The notes under the pieces: model-generated
Told to the model about the DNA's origin: nothing
Database searches by the model: none
Seen by the model: only the letters and a program-made list of their open reading frames with translations
Shown here: positions 1 through 7,920 of the stretch, one piece after another
Position numbering within the stretch: the first letter of the stretch is position 1
How the letters are laid out: each line of letters opens with the position of its first letter
Program-made: the position numbers and the translations under genes
NCBI RefSeq assembly: GCF_015291705.1
Contig: NZ_CP030050.1
Coordinates: 7,750,001 to 7,814,000 of the forward strand
Source of the DNA: Bradyrhizobium arachidis
GTDB taxonomy: Bacteria > Pseudomonadota > Alphaproteobacteria > Rhizobiales > Xanthobacteraceae
Direction of reading: 5' to 3'
DNA: 64,000 bases

Positions 1-498
1 GCCGACGCCGGCATGCGCAGCGTTCACCTTCTCGGCATTGGCCTTCACGTAAGTCACGAACTCCTTGAGGTCCTTCGGCGGAAAATCCTTGCGTGCGAGG
101 ATCAGGATCGGCGTGCCCGCGAGCAGCGCGACCGGCTCAAAATCCTTTTCGGGATGATAGGCGAGCTTGGGATAGAGCGGCACGGATGCCGCGTGCGTGC
201 CCATATGCCCGGTGATGAGCGTATAGCCGTCATTGGTCGCGCGTGCGGCGCGCGTGGTTGCGGTGGTGCCGCCGGCGCCGACCACGTTCTCGATGATGAT
301 GCTCTGCCCCAGCGTCTGCGCCATATGCGCGGTGACGATGCGCGAGATGACGTCGGTCGGGCCGCCCGCTGCGAACGGCACGATCATGGTGATGCTGCGC
401 GTCGGATAGCTTTGCGCTTTCGCCGGTGCGACAAAGGCGCACAGCGATGCGAGCGCGGCAGCACATGCGCCCGTAGCAAGCGCGCGAAGAGAGGTCAT
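1..498 (-). CDS. tctC: Tripartite tricarboxylate transporter substrate-binding protein (TctC/Bug family), C-terminus cut off by window edge
   Basis: Periplasmic solute receptor expected to deliver a carboxylate to the TctAB membrane proteins encoded just upstream. Only the first 166 residues are in the window and no stop is reached. A signal peptide (MTSLRALATG onward) probably ends at APAKA-Q near residue 29. The Bug-family N-terminus follows: YPTRSITMIVPFAAGGPTD, then the glycine-rich GAGGTTAT stretch and a G-rich loop around GYTLITGHMGTHA. It lies on the same strand as tctB and tctA, but a terminator-like hairpin at 525-553 separates it from tctA, so it may have its own promoter or depend on read-through. 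The exact ligand cannot be told from sequence. Confidence 0.9.
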   Translation of the reverse strand, partial: MTSLRALATGACAAALASLCAFVAPAKAQSYPTRSITMIVPFAAGGPTDVISRIVTAHMAQTLGQSIIIENVVGAGGTTATTRAARATNDGYTLITGHMGTHAASVPLYPKLAYHPEKDFEPVALLAGTPILILARKDFPPKDLKEFVTYVKANAEKVNAAHAGVG

Positions 499-524
499 AT
501 CGTTTTCCCCGGGACACAAACAAA

Positions 525-553
525 AAAATGCCGGCCACAAGGGCCGGCATTTT
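525..553 (-). terminator. Intrinsic terminator between tctA and tctC
   Basis: A 9-bp GC-rich stem (528-536 pairing with 542-550) has a 5-nt loop and is extended by A/T pairs. On the minus strand it is followed by a run of seven T. It ends the tctBA message before tctC. Because A and T tracts flank both sides it could also work on the plus strand. Confidence 0.75.
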
Positions 554-646
554 CATGTCACGAAGACATCACACACGTCGATTCGACTTCCGAATGCGGC
601 GTGCGGACGCAGGGCGCCGCGCGGACGCAGGGCCGCGCGGACGCGA

Positions 647-2161
647 TCAGTTCTCGGACTCGGTGAACACCTCGTCGCGCTTGGCACGCAGCGTCGGCAA
701 CACCGTCAGCACCAGAAGGCCGAGCGAGATCGCCAGCAGCACCGCCGAGAGCGGCCGCGTCAGGAACACGCTCCAGTCGCCGCGCGAGATCAGCAGCGCG
801 CGGCGCAGGTTCTCTTCCATCAGCGGTCCCAGCACCATGCCGAGCAGCAGCGGCGCCGGCTCGAAATCGTGCTTGATCAGCCAGTAGCCGACCAGACCGA
901 ACACGCCGGCGAGGATGACGTCGACCGGTGCGTTGTTCACCGAGTAGATGCCGATCGCGCAGAAGATCACGATCGAGGGGAACATCAGCCGGTAAGGCAC
1001 GCGCAGCAGGCGGACCCAGATGCCCACGAGCGGCAGGTTGATGATGATCAGCATCAGATTGCCGATCCACATCGAGGCGATCATGCCCCAGACGAGATCC
1101 GGCTGCTTCTGCATCACCTGCGGACCCGGCACGATGCCGTGGATGGTCATCGCGCCCACCATCAGCGCCATCACCGCGTTCGGCGGGATGCCGAGGGTGA
1201 GCAGCGGGATGAAGGAGGTCTGCGCTGCGGCGTTGTTGGCGCTTTCCGGCGCCGCCACGCCTTCGATCGCGCCGCGACCGAACCGCTTCGGATCCTTCGC
1301 GAGCTTCTTCTCGAGGGTGTAGGCCGCGAACGAGGCGATCACCGCGCCGCCGCCCGGAAGGATGCCGAGGATCGAGCCGAGCACGGTGCCGCGCAGGATC
1401 GGTGGCGTCGAGTCGACCAGGTCCTTCCTGGTCGGCATCAGGCCGGTGATCTTCTGCTGCACGAGGTCGCGGTTCATCTCGGCGCCTGCGTCGAGATTGC
1501 GGATGATCTCGGCGAAGCCGAACACGCCCATCGCCACCGTGGCAAAGCCGAGACCGTCGGCGAGCTCCGGAATGTTGAAGGCCATGCGCGAGGCGCCGGT
1601 CTCGATGTCCGAACCAACCATCGAGAGCAGGAGGCCGAACACGATCATCGCGATCGCCTTCAGCACCGAGCCCTTGGCCAGCACGACCGCGAAGATCAGG
1701 CCGAGCACCATCAGCGAGAAATATTCGGCCGGACCGAACGCCAGCGCGAGCTTTGTGAGTGGCGCGCCGAGGACGGCGATCAAAACGGTCGCGACGCAGC
1801 CGGCAAAGAACGAGCCGATCGCCGCGATCGCCAGTGCCGGGCCGGCACGGCCCTGCTTGGCCATCTGGTGACCGTCGATGGCGGTGACGACCGATGTCGC
1901 CTCACCTGGAATGTTGACCAAGATGGACGTGGTCGAGCCGCCATATTGCGCGCCGTAATAGATGCCGGCGAGCATGATCAGCGCGCCGACCGGCGGCAGG
2001 CCGAAGGTGATCGGCAGCAGCATCGCGACGGTTGCGATGGTGCCGATGCCGGGGAGAACGCCGACCAGCGTGCCGACGAGGGCACCGATCAGGCACATCA
2101 GGAGGTTGATGGGAGAGAGCGCGACGGCAAAACCGTGAGCGAGGTTGGCAAAGATATCCAT
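647..2161 (-). CDS. tctA: Tripartite tricarboxylate transporter large permease TctA
   Basis: Large integral membrane subunit (504 aa, the usual family size) of a proton- or sodium-driven carboxylate uptake system. It is strongly hydrophobic throughout. The family signature GGSTTSILVNIPGE is at residues 74-87, preceded by LVGVLPGIGTIATVAMLLP, and a second glycine-rich repeat GSILGILPGGGAVIASF sits near the middle, as expected for the duplicated TctA fold. The start at 2161 (MDIFANLAHGF) is chosen over an upstream in-frame codon at 2218 because the extra 19 residues are Cys/Arg/Ser-rich, overlap tctB and are unlike the family N-terminus. It lies 7 bp downstream of tctB, so the two are surely co-transcribed. 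Confidence 0.95.
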   Translation of the reverse strand: MDIFANLAHGFAVALSPINLLMCLIGALVGTLVGVLPGIGTIATVAMLLPITFGLPPVGALIMLAGIYYGAQYGGSTTSILVNIPGEATSVVTAIDGHQMAKQGRAGPALAIAAIGSFFAGCVATVLIAVLGAPLTKLALAFGPAEYFSLMVLGLIFAVVLAKGSVLKAIAMIVFGLLLSMVGSDIETGASRMAFNIPELADGLGFATVAMGVFGFAEIIRNLDAGAEMNRDLVQQKITGLMPTRKDLVDSTPPILRGTVLGSILGILPGGGAVIASFAAYTLEKKLAKDPKRFGRGAIEGVAAPESANNAAAQTSFIPLLTLGIPPNAVMALMVGAMTIHGIVPGPQVMQKQPDLVWGMIASMWIGNLMLIIINLPLVGIWVRLLRVPYRLMFPSIVIFCAIGIYSVNNAPVDVILAGVFGLVGYWLIKHDFEPAPLLLGMVLGPLMEENLRRALLISRGDWSVFLTRPLSAVLLAISLGLLVLTVLPTLRAKRDEVFTESEN

Positions 2162-2168
2162 CACACCC

Positions 2169-2930
2169 TCACTGGACCAGGAAACGCGGGAACATCGGCA
2201 TCGGTAGTCCGAGCACATAGGGGAACAGGATCGCGCAGCCGAGCGTCAGGCAGGCGCCGACGATGGCCGCCTCCAGCCACCGCGTCTCATGCGACCCGGT
2301 CGCGGCGATCATGAAGCTGACGAAGGCCGTGACCACGAGGCCGAGCGGCCGGATCGCGAGCGCGAAGAACAGGATCGCGACCATCACGAACAACGGCCCG
2401 CGCCAGGAATAATGCGACATTCCCGCCCCGTCCGTCAGAAGGCCGGTTAGGGCGATGCCAGCGGACAGCGCGACCAGAAGCCCGCCGAACATCCGCGGCG
2501 CGGTGCCTGCGCCGAAGGAGAAGCCGCGCATGCCCTGCAAATCACTGGAAGCCCACAGCGCAAACAGGGCGAGCGCCATCAGAATGACGCCGCCGACATA
2601 GTCCTGCGCCGAGCGGATGGTCATGAACAGCGTGACGATCGCCACCGCGAAGATCGGATAGGAATAGATCAGCGCCAGCAGCACATCGGATGACGCCTTC
2701 TTGGTCTCACCGCCGACTGCTCCGATCAGCGCACCGGGCGCGCCCGCGACCAGCGCGGTGGCGTGGCTGATCAGGACGGTGGCCGGGCCGCGTCCCGCCC
2801 CCCAGCCGAAGATCGTGCCGATCGACCAGATGAATTCGAAAATCTGCGGCGCAATCGCCAGCAGGCAAAAGCCGAGCGCCACCGAGGTGTTTCGGGTGGC
2901 TGTCGCTGAGTGGCCCATCGTATCGGCCAT
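2169..2930 (-). CDS. tctB: Tripartite tricarboxylate transporter small permease TctB, with N-terminal extension
   Basis: Small membrane subunit partnering TctA. The C-terminal ~150 residues look like the TctB domain: a hydrophobic stretch starting near AQDYVGGVILMALALFALW, then FGAGTAPRMFGGLLVALSAG and a C-terminal helix pair. At 253 aa it is about 100 residues longer than classical TctB; the additional N-terminal part carries its own membrane segments (near residues 18-35, 48-70 and 80-100). The ATG at 2930 is supported by GGAGGA nine bases upstream. It is first in the tctBA unit; usual operons start with tctC, so the gene order here is unusual. Confidence 0.85.
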   Translation of the reverse strand: MADTMGHSATATRNTSVALGFCLLAIAPQIFEFIWSIGTIFGWGAGRGPATVLISHATALVAGAPGALIGAVGGETKKASSDVLLALIYSYPIFAVAIVTLFMTIRSAQDYVGGVILMALALFALWASSDLQGMRGFSFGAGTAPRMFGGLLVALSAGIALTGLLTDGAGMSHYSWRGPLFVMVAILFFALAIRPLGLVVTAFVSFMIAATGSHETRWLEAAIVGACLTLGCAILFPYVLGLPMPMFPRFLVQ

Positions 2931-3025
2931 GCATGTCTCCTCCGCGACCCGTAAGTCACGAGCACTGTTGTTCTAAATCGGCTGGAAAGGGATCCCCGGG
3001 CCGCATCACTGCCTAGCGATTTTCA

Positions 3026-3556
3026 TCACACAATGCCAGCAAAACCCAACAGGCCGCCGGCGAGCAAAAGCCATAGTGGATTGATGCGCGAGATCGAGGC
3101 GATCACCGCAACCATGGCGGTCAGAAGCAGTGCAGCAACGGTGCGATCGGTCGACTGGGCCAGGATCAGGGCGCTCGCTGCCATCAATCCGATCGACAGC
3201 GGAACCAGTGCAGCCTGGATCAGGCCGGGCCAGCGCGATTGGCTGGGCCGGCTCAGGAGACGGCTGACATAATAGGCAAGCAACGCGGTCGGCAGGCACA
3301 TCGCCAGCGTCGCCGCCAGAGCGCCGGGGATGCCGGCAACGGCATAGCCGATTAACGTGACAATAAGCACGTTCGGACCCGGCGAGAGTTGCGCGATCGC
3401 ATACGCGTCGGCGAACTGCTTGTCGGTCATCCAATGATGCACGTCGACCGCGATGCGGTGCATCTCCGGCACCGCCGCCGCAGCGCCGCCGACCGCGAAC
3501 AGCGACATTAGACCAAAGGTGGAGATCAGCGCCCAGATCGGGTTCTCGCTGTTCAT
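3026..3556 (-). CDS. chrA: Chromate transporter (CHR family), short-chain C-half protein
   Basis: Membrane protein of the CHR family (176 aa), which exports chromate or related oxyanions as a pair of short proteins. It shows the family pattern in one copy: FGLMSLFAVGGAAAAVPEMHR near residues 14-34, the WMTDKQFADAYAIAQLSPGPN segment with PGPN at 59-62, and a hydrophobic C-terminal half. The start ATG overlaps the stop of the upstream partner by 4 bp (3553-3556), so translation is likely coupled. Chromate as substrate is a family inference; no chromate-specific regulator (ChrB) is seen here. Confidence 0.85.
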   Translation of the reverse strand: MNSENPIWALISTFGLMSLFAVGGAAAAVPEMHRIAVDVHHWMTDKQFADAYAIAQLSPGPNVLIVTLIGYAVAGIPGALAATLAMCLPTALLAYYVSRLLSRPSQSRWPGLIQAALVPLSIGLMAASALILAQSTDRTVAALLLTAMVAVIASISRINPLWLLLAGGLLGFAGIV

Positions 3557-4158
3557 GCTGCTACCTTCCGCCGCATCAGATATGTGACGCCGATGCTAAC
3601 GGGGATCGCGACCAGCAGCACCGCCTGGAGCGGCAAGCGGAGCACGCCGATGGCGATGAACACGCCGAGCATCAGGAGGAGCACCACAACATCCATCCGC
3701 TTCAGCAGCGGCGTCATCATGCGGAGGACCACCGCGATCAGGAGGCCGACCGCGGCGCAGGAGATGCCGGCGAGGATCCGGCGCAGCACCTCGACGTCGC
3801 CGAACCGGGCATAGATGATCGCGAGCACGGTCATGATCAGCGTCGGCGGCAGCAGCAGCCCGCTGAAGGCGGCAACGCCACCCGCGATCCCGCGCAGGCG
3901 CGAGCCGAACACCATCGACAGGTTGACGATGTTGGGCCCCGGCAGGAAATGGCAGAGCGCAAAGGTCTCGTTGAACTCGTCCGCCGTCATCCAGCGGTGC
4001 TGGTCGACGATGGCGTGGCGGGCAAACACCAAGACCCCGCCGAAACCGGCCAGCGACATCCGGGCGAAGGCCAGGAACAGCGCCAGCAAGCCGGGCGGTG
4101 GGGCGTGGGCGACAGGGATATCCGGCTCTTGGACGGCCGGTGCTGAATCCGGGGGCAT
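3553..4158 (-). CDS. chrA: Chromate transporter (CHR family), short-chain N-half protein
   Basis: Upstream partner of the split CHR transporter (201 aa). A hydrophilic Pro/Ala-rich N-tail of about 22 residues precedes the conserved LAFARMSLAGFGG (GFGG at 38-41), WMTADEFNETFALCHFLPGPN (PGPN at 73-76) and several membrane helices. Each short-chain protein corresponds to one half of the long ~400-aa ChrA found elsewhere, and two such halves in tandem normally make the working heterodimer. The 4-bp overlap with the downstream half supports an operon. Nothing odd in the reading frame. Confidence 0.85.
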   Translation of the reverse strand: MPPDSAPAVQEPDIPVAHAPPPGLLALFLAFARMSLAGFGGVLVFARHAIVDQHRWMTADEFNETFALCHFLPGPNIVNLSMVFGSRLRGIAGGVAAFSGLLLPPTLIMTVLAIIYARFGDVEVLRRILAGISCAAVGLLIAVVLRMMTPLLKRMDVVVLLLMLGVFIAIGVLRLPLQAVLLVAIPVSIGVTYLMRRKVAA

Positions 4159-4270
4159 GTCAGGAGCTTAGAACGGCCGCGGCCGCGCGGCCAAGGTCAG
4201 AGGCGGACGGTCCGGAACCTATCCAAAGGGAACAGCGCGATCGCCGCTCGAAACTTCTGTTTTTTGAAAC

Positions 4271-4592
4271 CTTTGCCCCCTATATTGGGGGTGCCGGTTC
4301 GCCGGCTATGGAAATAAACGGTCGTCGTAATAAACCATTCGGACCCGGGGGCGGTACCCGGCGCCTCCACCAAAGCTCATCGGACTCGAGTCCTTCAAGG
4401 TGAGTTTTGGCGGGGGCGAAATAGGATCGACGAGGGCGTAAAGGGCGTGCTTTTTCCCGGTATTGTTCCGCCGTTATCGGGCTACTGCAATAGTTGCCAA
4501 CGACAACTTTGCTCCGGTTGCTCAGGCTGCGTAACGCAGTTTGAAAGACCACTCTAAAGTCCTAGCGGGTTAAGCTCCGCTAGGCGGGGTTC
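4271..4592 (+). ncRNA. ssrA: tmRNA, circularly permuted two-piece form
   Basis: The acceptor piece comes first and ends in CCTCCACCA at 4372. A spacer of about 39 nt follows (4373-4411, with a GGACTC/GAGTCC hairpin), then the coding piece starts at 4412 with GGGGGCGAAATAGGATCGAC, close to the 5' end of one-piece tmRNAs. The acceptor stem GGGGGCG (4412-4418) pairs with CGCCTCC before ACCA and keeps the G3-U70 wobble required for alanine charging. The resume codon GCC at 4496 opens the tag frame 4496-4534, encoding ANDNFAPVAQAA then TAA. It is preceded by AATAGTTGCC, as in other tmRNAs. After the tag, CCTAGCGG/CCGCTAGG (4561-4584) forms the P5-type stem. Outer ends are approximate. It rescues stalled ribosomes and tags nascent peptides for ClpXP. 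Confidence 0.93.
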
Positions 4593-4631
4593 GGAGGCAC
4601 CTGGCAACAGAAGCCTCCACTTTAACTTTTT
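4593..4631 (+). terminator. Terminator after ssrA
   Basis: GGAGGC (4593-4598) can pair with GCCTCC (4613-4618), followed by an A/T-rich stretch with five T at 4627-4631. It sits directly after the tmRNA coding piece, as expected for the precursor 3' end. The stem could partly belong to the precursor removed during maturation. Confidence 0.55.
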
Positions 4632-4738
4632 GATTTCCTCTCCGGCGGGGACTCCTGCTGACCCGTCAGGCGCAGTACTATCGCGGCTTGGCGAGTCGGG
4701 CCGGCGGGGTCCGGCTCCGGGGATGTAACAGGACCACC

Positions 4739-5257
4739 ATGGCGACCGATCATATCCGATACGATGTGCTGGCCCGCGACGCGCTGCGCGGCGTGCTGCG
4801 GAAGGTGCTGACCGATGCCGCGGCCCATGGCCTGCCGGGCGAGCACCATTTCTTCATCACCTTCGTGTCGAAGGCCGAGGGCGTGAAGCTGTCGTCGCGG
4901 CTCCTCGCGCAATATCCGGAAGAGATGACGATCATCCTCCAGCACCAGTTCTGGGACCTGACCGTGCTAGAGGACCGTTTCGAGGTCGGCCTGTCCTTCG
5001 GCGGCATTCCTGAGCGGCTGGTGGTGCCATTCAGCGCCATCAAGAGCTTCCTCGATCCGTCCGTGAAGTTCGGCCTCCAGTTCGACACCTCGGACGTTGC
5101 CGAGGTCGCACCGGAGACATTGCCGGCAGCCCCCGCTCCTGCCGCTGTGTCGGTGCCCGCGCCCGCCGCTGAGACGGCGGAAGCTGCGGACGAGCCGACC
5201 CCGCCGAGCCAGGGCGGCGCCGAGGTCGTGCGGCTCGATCGTTTCCGCAAGAAATGA
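4739..5257 (+). CDS. sspB: SspB-like ClpXP adaptor protein
   Basis: Alphaproteobacterial SspB (172 aa), the adaptor that binds ssrA-tagged peptides and tethers them to ClpX. The N-terminal ~110 residues form the tag-binding fold, with HHFFITFVSKAEGVKLS, the MTIILQHQFWDLTV strand and VGLSFGGIPERLVVPFSAI. A flexible Ala/Pro/Glu linker (about residues 118-158) leads to the basic tail EVVRLDRFRKK, which matches the ClpX-docking XB motif. The ATG at 4739 is chosen because an upstream in-frame start at 4688 adds residues unlike the family. It lies about 110 bp after the ssrA terminator on the same strand, placing the tag and its reader side by side. Confidence 0.93.
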   Translation: MATDHIRYDVLARDALRGVLRKVLTDAAAHGLPGEHHFFITFVSKAEGVKLSSRLLAQYPEEMTIILQHQFWDLTVLEDRFEVGLSFGGIPERLVVPFSAIKSFLDPSVKFGLQFDTSDVAEVAPETLPAAPAPAAVSVPAPAAETAEAADEPTPPSQGGAEVVRLDRFRKK

Positions 5258-5358
5258 TCTAGGTTGGGCGCTAGGCCGTCGCGTCCGCCCAAACTGTCTA
5301 TATAGAGAGGCATATCAGAAGGCCGCGCGGCGTTTCGCGCGACAGGATGGATATGCTC

Positions 5359-6777
5359 ATGGCCAAGACGACCCGCCCCGCGCGCAACGCCGCAACTCGC
5401 ACCGAGACCGACAGCTTCGGTCCGATCGAGGTCCCCGCCGATCGTTATTGGGGAGCGCAGACCGAGCGCTCGCGGCAGAATTTCCGCATCGGCACCGACC
5501 GCATGCCGATCTCGCTCGTGCATGCGCTCGGCATCGTCAAGCTCGCCGCGGCGCAGTCCAATCTCGAGCTCGGCCTGCTCGACGAGCGCCGGGCCAATGC
5601 CATCATCCGCGCCGCGCGCGAGGTGATCGAGGGCAAGCTGGACGACCATTTCCCGCTCGTGGTGTGGCAGACCGGCTCCGGCACCCAGAGCAACATGAAC
5701 CTCAACGAGGTGATCGCCAACCGCGCCAACGAGCTACTCGGCGGCGAGCTCGGCGCCAAGAAGCCGGTGCATCCCAACGACCACGTCAATATGAGCCAGT
5801 CGTCGAACGACTCCTTCCCGACTGCGATGCACATCGCAGCCGCGAGCCGCATCAATGCCGACCTCGTCCCCGCCCTCGGCGAGCTGCTCGGGGCACTCCG
5901 CAAGAAGGAGAAAGAGTTCGGCAAGATCGTCAAGATCGGCCGCACCCACACCCAGGATGCGACGCCGCTGACGCTCGGCCAGGAATTTTCGGGCTATGCC
6001 GCGCAGGTCGAGAGCGGCATCGCGCGGCTGAAGGTCGCGGTGAAGGACCTCTATCCGCTGGCGCAGGGCGGCACAGCCGTCGGCACCGGCCTCAACTCGA
6101 AGCCGCGCTTTGCCAAGCTGTTCGCAAAGCACGTTGCCGGGATTACGAAGCTGCCCTTCACCAGCGCCGCCAACAAATTCGAGGCGCTGGCCTCGAACGA
6201 CGCCTACGTGCTGGCGCACGGCGCCATCAATTCCGTCGCGACCGGCCTGTTCAAGATCGCCAACGACATCCGCCTGCTCGGATCAGGCCCACGCTCGGGG
6301 CTTGGCGAATTGATCCTGCCGGAAAACGAGCCGGGCTCCTCGATCATGCCGGGCAAGGTCAATCCGACGCAGTGCGAGGCGATGACCATGGTGTGCTGCC
6401 AGGTGTTCGGCAATCACACTGCCATCACAGTCGCCGGCAGCCAGGGCCATTTCGAGCTCAACGTCTACAAGCCGGTGCTGGCCTACAACATGCTGCACTC
6501 GATCCGCCTGATGGCGGATGCGGCGCGCTCCTTCACCGAACATTGCGTCAGCGGCATCCGCGCCGACGAGAAACGCATAAGTGAGCTGATGCAGCGCTCG
6601 CTGATGCTGGTCACGGCGCTGGCCCCGAAGATCGGCTACGACAACGCCGCCAAGGTGGCCAAAACGGCGCATGCCAACGGCACCACGCTGAAGGAGGAGG
6701 CGCTGCGGCTCGGCTTCGTCTCGGCGGACGAGTTCGACCGCCTGGTGCGCCCCGAGAAAATGACCAGCCCGGGATAA
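5359..6777 (+). CDS. fumC: Class II fumarate hydratase
   Basis: Iron-independent, homotetrameric fumarase converting fumarate to L-malate in the TCA cycle. The 472-aa length fits class II. The superfamily signature [11 protein letters not shown] is at residues 326-336, and the active-site segments [27 protein letters not shown] and [17 protein letters not shown] are all intact. Start at [10 protein letters not shown] (5359) is preferred to the in-frame ATG at 5347; both are possible. It follows sspB by about 100 bp and may share transcription with it, though the functions are unrelated. Confidence in function is very high. Confidence 0.97.
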   Translation: MAKTTRPARNAATRTETDSFGPIEVPADRYWGAQTERSRQNFRIGTDRMPISLVHALGIVKLAAAQSNLELGLLDERRANAIIRAAREVIEGKLDDHFPLVVWQTGSGTQSNMNLNEVIANRANELLGGELGAKKPVHPNDHVNMSQSSNDSFPTAMHIAAASRINADLVPALGELLGALRKKEKEFGKIVKIGRTHTQDATPLTLGQEFSGYAAQVESGIARLKVAVKDLYPLAQGGTAVGTGLNSKPRFAKLFAKHVAGITKLPFTSAANKFEALASNDAYVLAHGAINSVATGLFKIANDIRLLGSGPRSGLGELILPENEPGSSIMPGKVNPTQCEAMTMVCCQVFGNHTAITVAGSQGHFELNVYKPVLAYNMLHSIRLMADAARSFTEHCVSGIRADEKRISELMQRSLMLVTALAPKIGYDNAAKVAKTAHANGTTLKEEALRLGFVSADEFDRLVRPEKMTSPG

Positions 6778-6852
6778 ATTCCGAATTCCGATAGTCATCC
6801 GTAATGATACGGACGCTCGACGCTCAGAAATATGCAGTTTTAGAGACGGGAT

Positions 6853-6866
6853 TTGATTACCGTCAA
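6853..6866. promoter_or_regulatory. Possible FixK/FNR box (TTGATTACCGTCAA)
   Basis: The 14-mer has the TTGA-N6-TCAA form bound by FixK/FNR proteins. It lies 76 bp after fumC and 188 bp before the DUF4169 gene, farther from a start codon than usual, so it is weaker than the two boxes at 10023 and 12962. Confidence 0.35.
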
Positions 6867-7053
6867 TGAAATGGCCGGACGGCGTGTTACGCCCGCCGTC
6901 TGCCCTTGACGGGCGAAATTCATCGTTTGATGGCCCGAGGGGCCGATTGACGAGGATGAGCGAATGACGATCAAGTCTTGTGGGGCGCAGCGCGCCACCC
7001 TGTTTCTGAATGTTTCATCCTGCCTGATGAGGATCGGATGATGGAGACGCGGC

Positions 7054-7242
7054 ATGGGGAACGTCATCAACCTGAATCGTTTCAGGAAGCGCGCCGAGCG
7101 GGAAGCCTCGGCGAAGCAGGCGGACGCCAACCGGGCGAAGTTCGGCCGCTCGAAGGCGGAGCGGTCGGCGGAGGAGACGCGCGCGGACAAAGCGAAGGCG
7201 CATCTGGACCAGCATCAGATCGATCGCGAGGAGCAGCCATGA
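7054..7242 (+). CDS. DUF4169 family small basic protein
   Basis: A 62-residue, very hydrophilic protein beginning MGNVINLNRFRKRAERE and consisting mostly of Lys/Arg/Glu/Ala, probably one long helix. This is the DUF4169 pattern found widely in alphaproteobacteria next to a ribbon-helix-helix protein. ATG 7054 has GGAGA ten bases upstream. Its stop overlaps the next start (7239-7242), so the two are translationally coupled. Function is unknown; the charged helix and the partner suggest a nucleic-acid-linked role, which is inference. Confidence 0.8.
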   Translation: MGNVINLNRFRKRAEREASAKQADANRAKFGRSKAERSAEETRADKAKAHLDQHQIDREEQP

Positions 7243-7493
7243 AGTCGCCCGTCGTGAAACGGTCGATCGTGGTCGCCGGCCACAAGACCAGCGTCAGCCT
7301 GGAAGAGGCCTTCTGGAACGGAATGAAGGAGATTTCGGGCCTGCGCAACATGACGCTGTCCGAGCTGGTCGGCGAGATCGACAGCAACCGCCAGCAGGGC
7401 AATTTGTCCTCGGCGATCCGCCTGTTCGTGCTCGACTACTTCAAGAGCCGCGCCATGGCCGCCCTCCAGCCGGACAAGGTCCCGGCCCAGTAG
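7239..7493 (+). CDS. Ribbon-helix-helix domain protein, partner of DUF4169
   Basis: An 84-aa protein. After a short basic beta strand (SPVVKRSIVVAGHKTSVSLE) come two helices, FWNGMKEISGLRNMTLSELVGEID and LSSAIRLFVLDYFKSRA, the order of a ribbon-helix-helix DNA-binding fold. The fixed pairing and 4-bp overlap with the DUF4169 gene is the usual alphaproteobacterial arrangement. It is probably a small dimeric DNA-binding protein; targets are unknown. A longer in-frame reading from 6978 is rejected because it would run through the DUF4169 gene and has no family similarity. Confidence 0.82.
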   Translation: MKSPVVKRSIVVAGHKTSVSLEEAFWNGMKEISGLRNMTLSELVGEIDSNRQQGNLSSAIRLFVLDYFKSRAMAALQPDKVPAQ

Positions 7494-7524
7494 CGGCCGA
7501 GGCGTTTCCTCACGCTTTCGGCAT

Positions 7525-7553
7525 CTGCACTTTAAAATCACTCTAAGGTGCAG
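7525..7553. promoter_or_regulatory. Inverted repeat with Irr/ICE-like core upstream of feoAB
   Basis: A 10-bp near-perfect inverted repeat (7525-7534 with 7544-7553, one G-T mismatch) sits about 55 bp before feoA. Its core TTTAAAATCACTCTAAG (7531-7547) agrees at 13 of 17 positions with TTTAGAATAATTCTAAA, the iron-control element I recall for Irr in rhizobia. It could instead be a hairpin ending the preceding gene, but there is no T tract. Confidence 0.4.
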
Positions 7554-7606
7554 CTTCGGCCGACCCGTGCGCTTGACCTCACTGCCCTGCGTTGAAAATA
7601 CAGGGC

Positions 7607-7882
7607 ATGACCGACACCCATGACACGCGCCGCGAGATGCCGCTGGGCCTGGCCCAGCGCGGCTATACCGGCGTCATCCAGCACCTCTCCGCCAAGGACG
7701 CAGGCTCGGCGCTCTCGGATATCGAGCTCGAGAGCCGGCTGATCGAGCTCGGCTTCGTCGAGGGCGCCCGGGTCGAGGTCCTGCACGAGGGGCTGGTCGG
7801 GCGCGACCCGATCGCCGTGCGGGTCGACAACATCACGATCGCGGTGCGCCGCCGCGAAGCCATGGCCATCATCGTCGCCTAA
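7607..7882 (+). CDS. feoA: Ferrous iron transport protein A
   Basis: Small cytoplasmic SH3-like protein (91 aa) that assists the FeoB ferrous-iron permease. Family features include MPLGLAQRGYTGVIQHLSA, then a Leu/Ile-rich middle (SRLIELGFVEGARVEVLHEG) and the typical end DPIAVRVDNITIAVRRREAMAIIV. ATG 7607 is used; an in-frame TTG at 7592 is possible but adds nothing conserved. feoB follows 38 bp downstream, so feoAB form an operon without feoC. An iron-box-like repeat lies upstream. Confidence 0.93.
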   Translation: MTDTHDTRREMPLGLAQRGYTGVIQHLSAKDAGSALSDIELESRLIELGFVEGARVEVLHEGLVGRDPIAVRVDNITIAVRRREAMAIIVA

Positions 7883-7920
7883 TTGGCGACCGGACATCTG
7901 CTCCCAAGGCCTTTGATCAC

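Noticed and set aside
869..2314. 481-codon frame antisense to tctA
   Set aside because: Extremely rich in Arg, Asp, His and Glu without any motif; a mirror of the hydrophobic TctA codons.
4280..4552. 90-codon minus-strand frame over ssrA
   Set aside because: The region is fully explained by the plus-strand tmRNA gene.
6840..7190. 116-codon minus-strand frame after fumC
   Set aside because: Mostly antisense to the DUF4169 gene, with no start signal or family resemblance.
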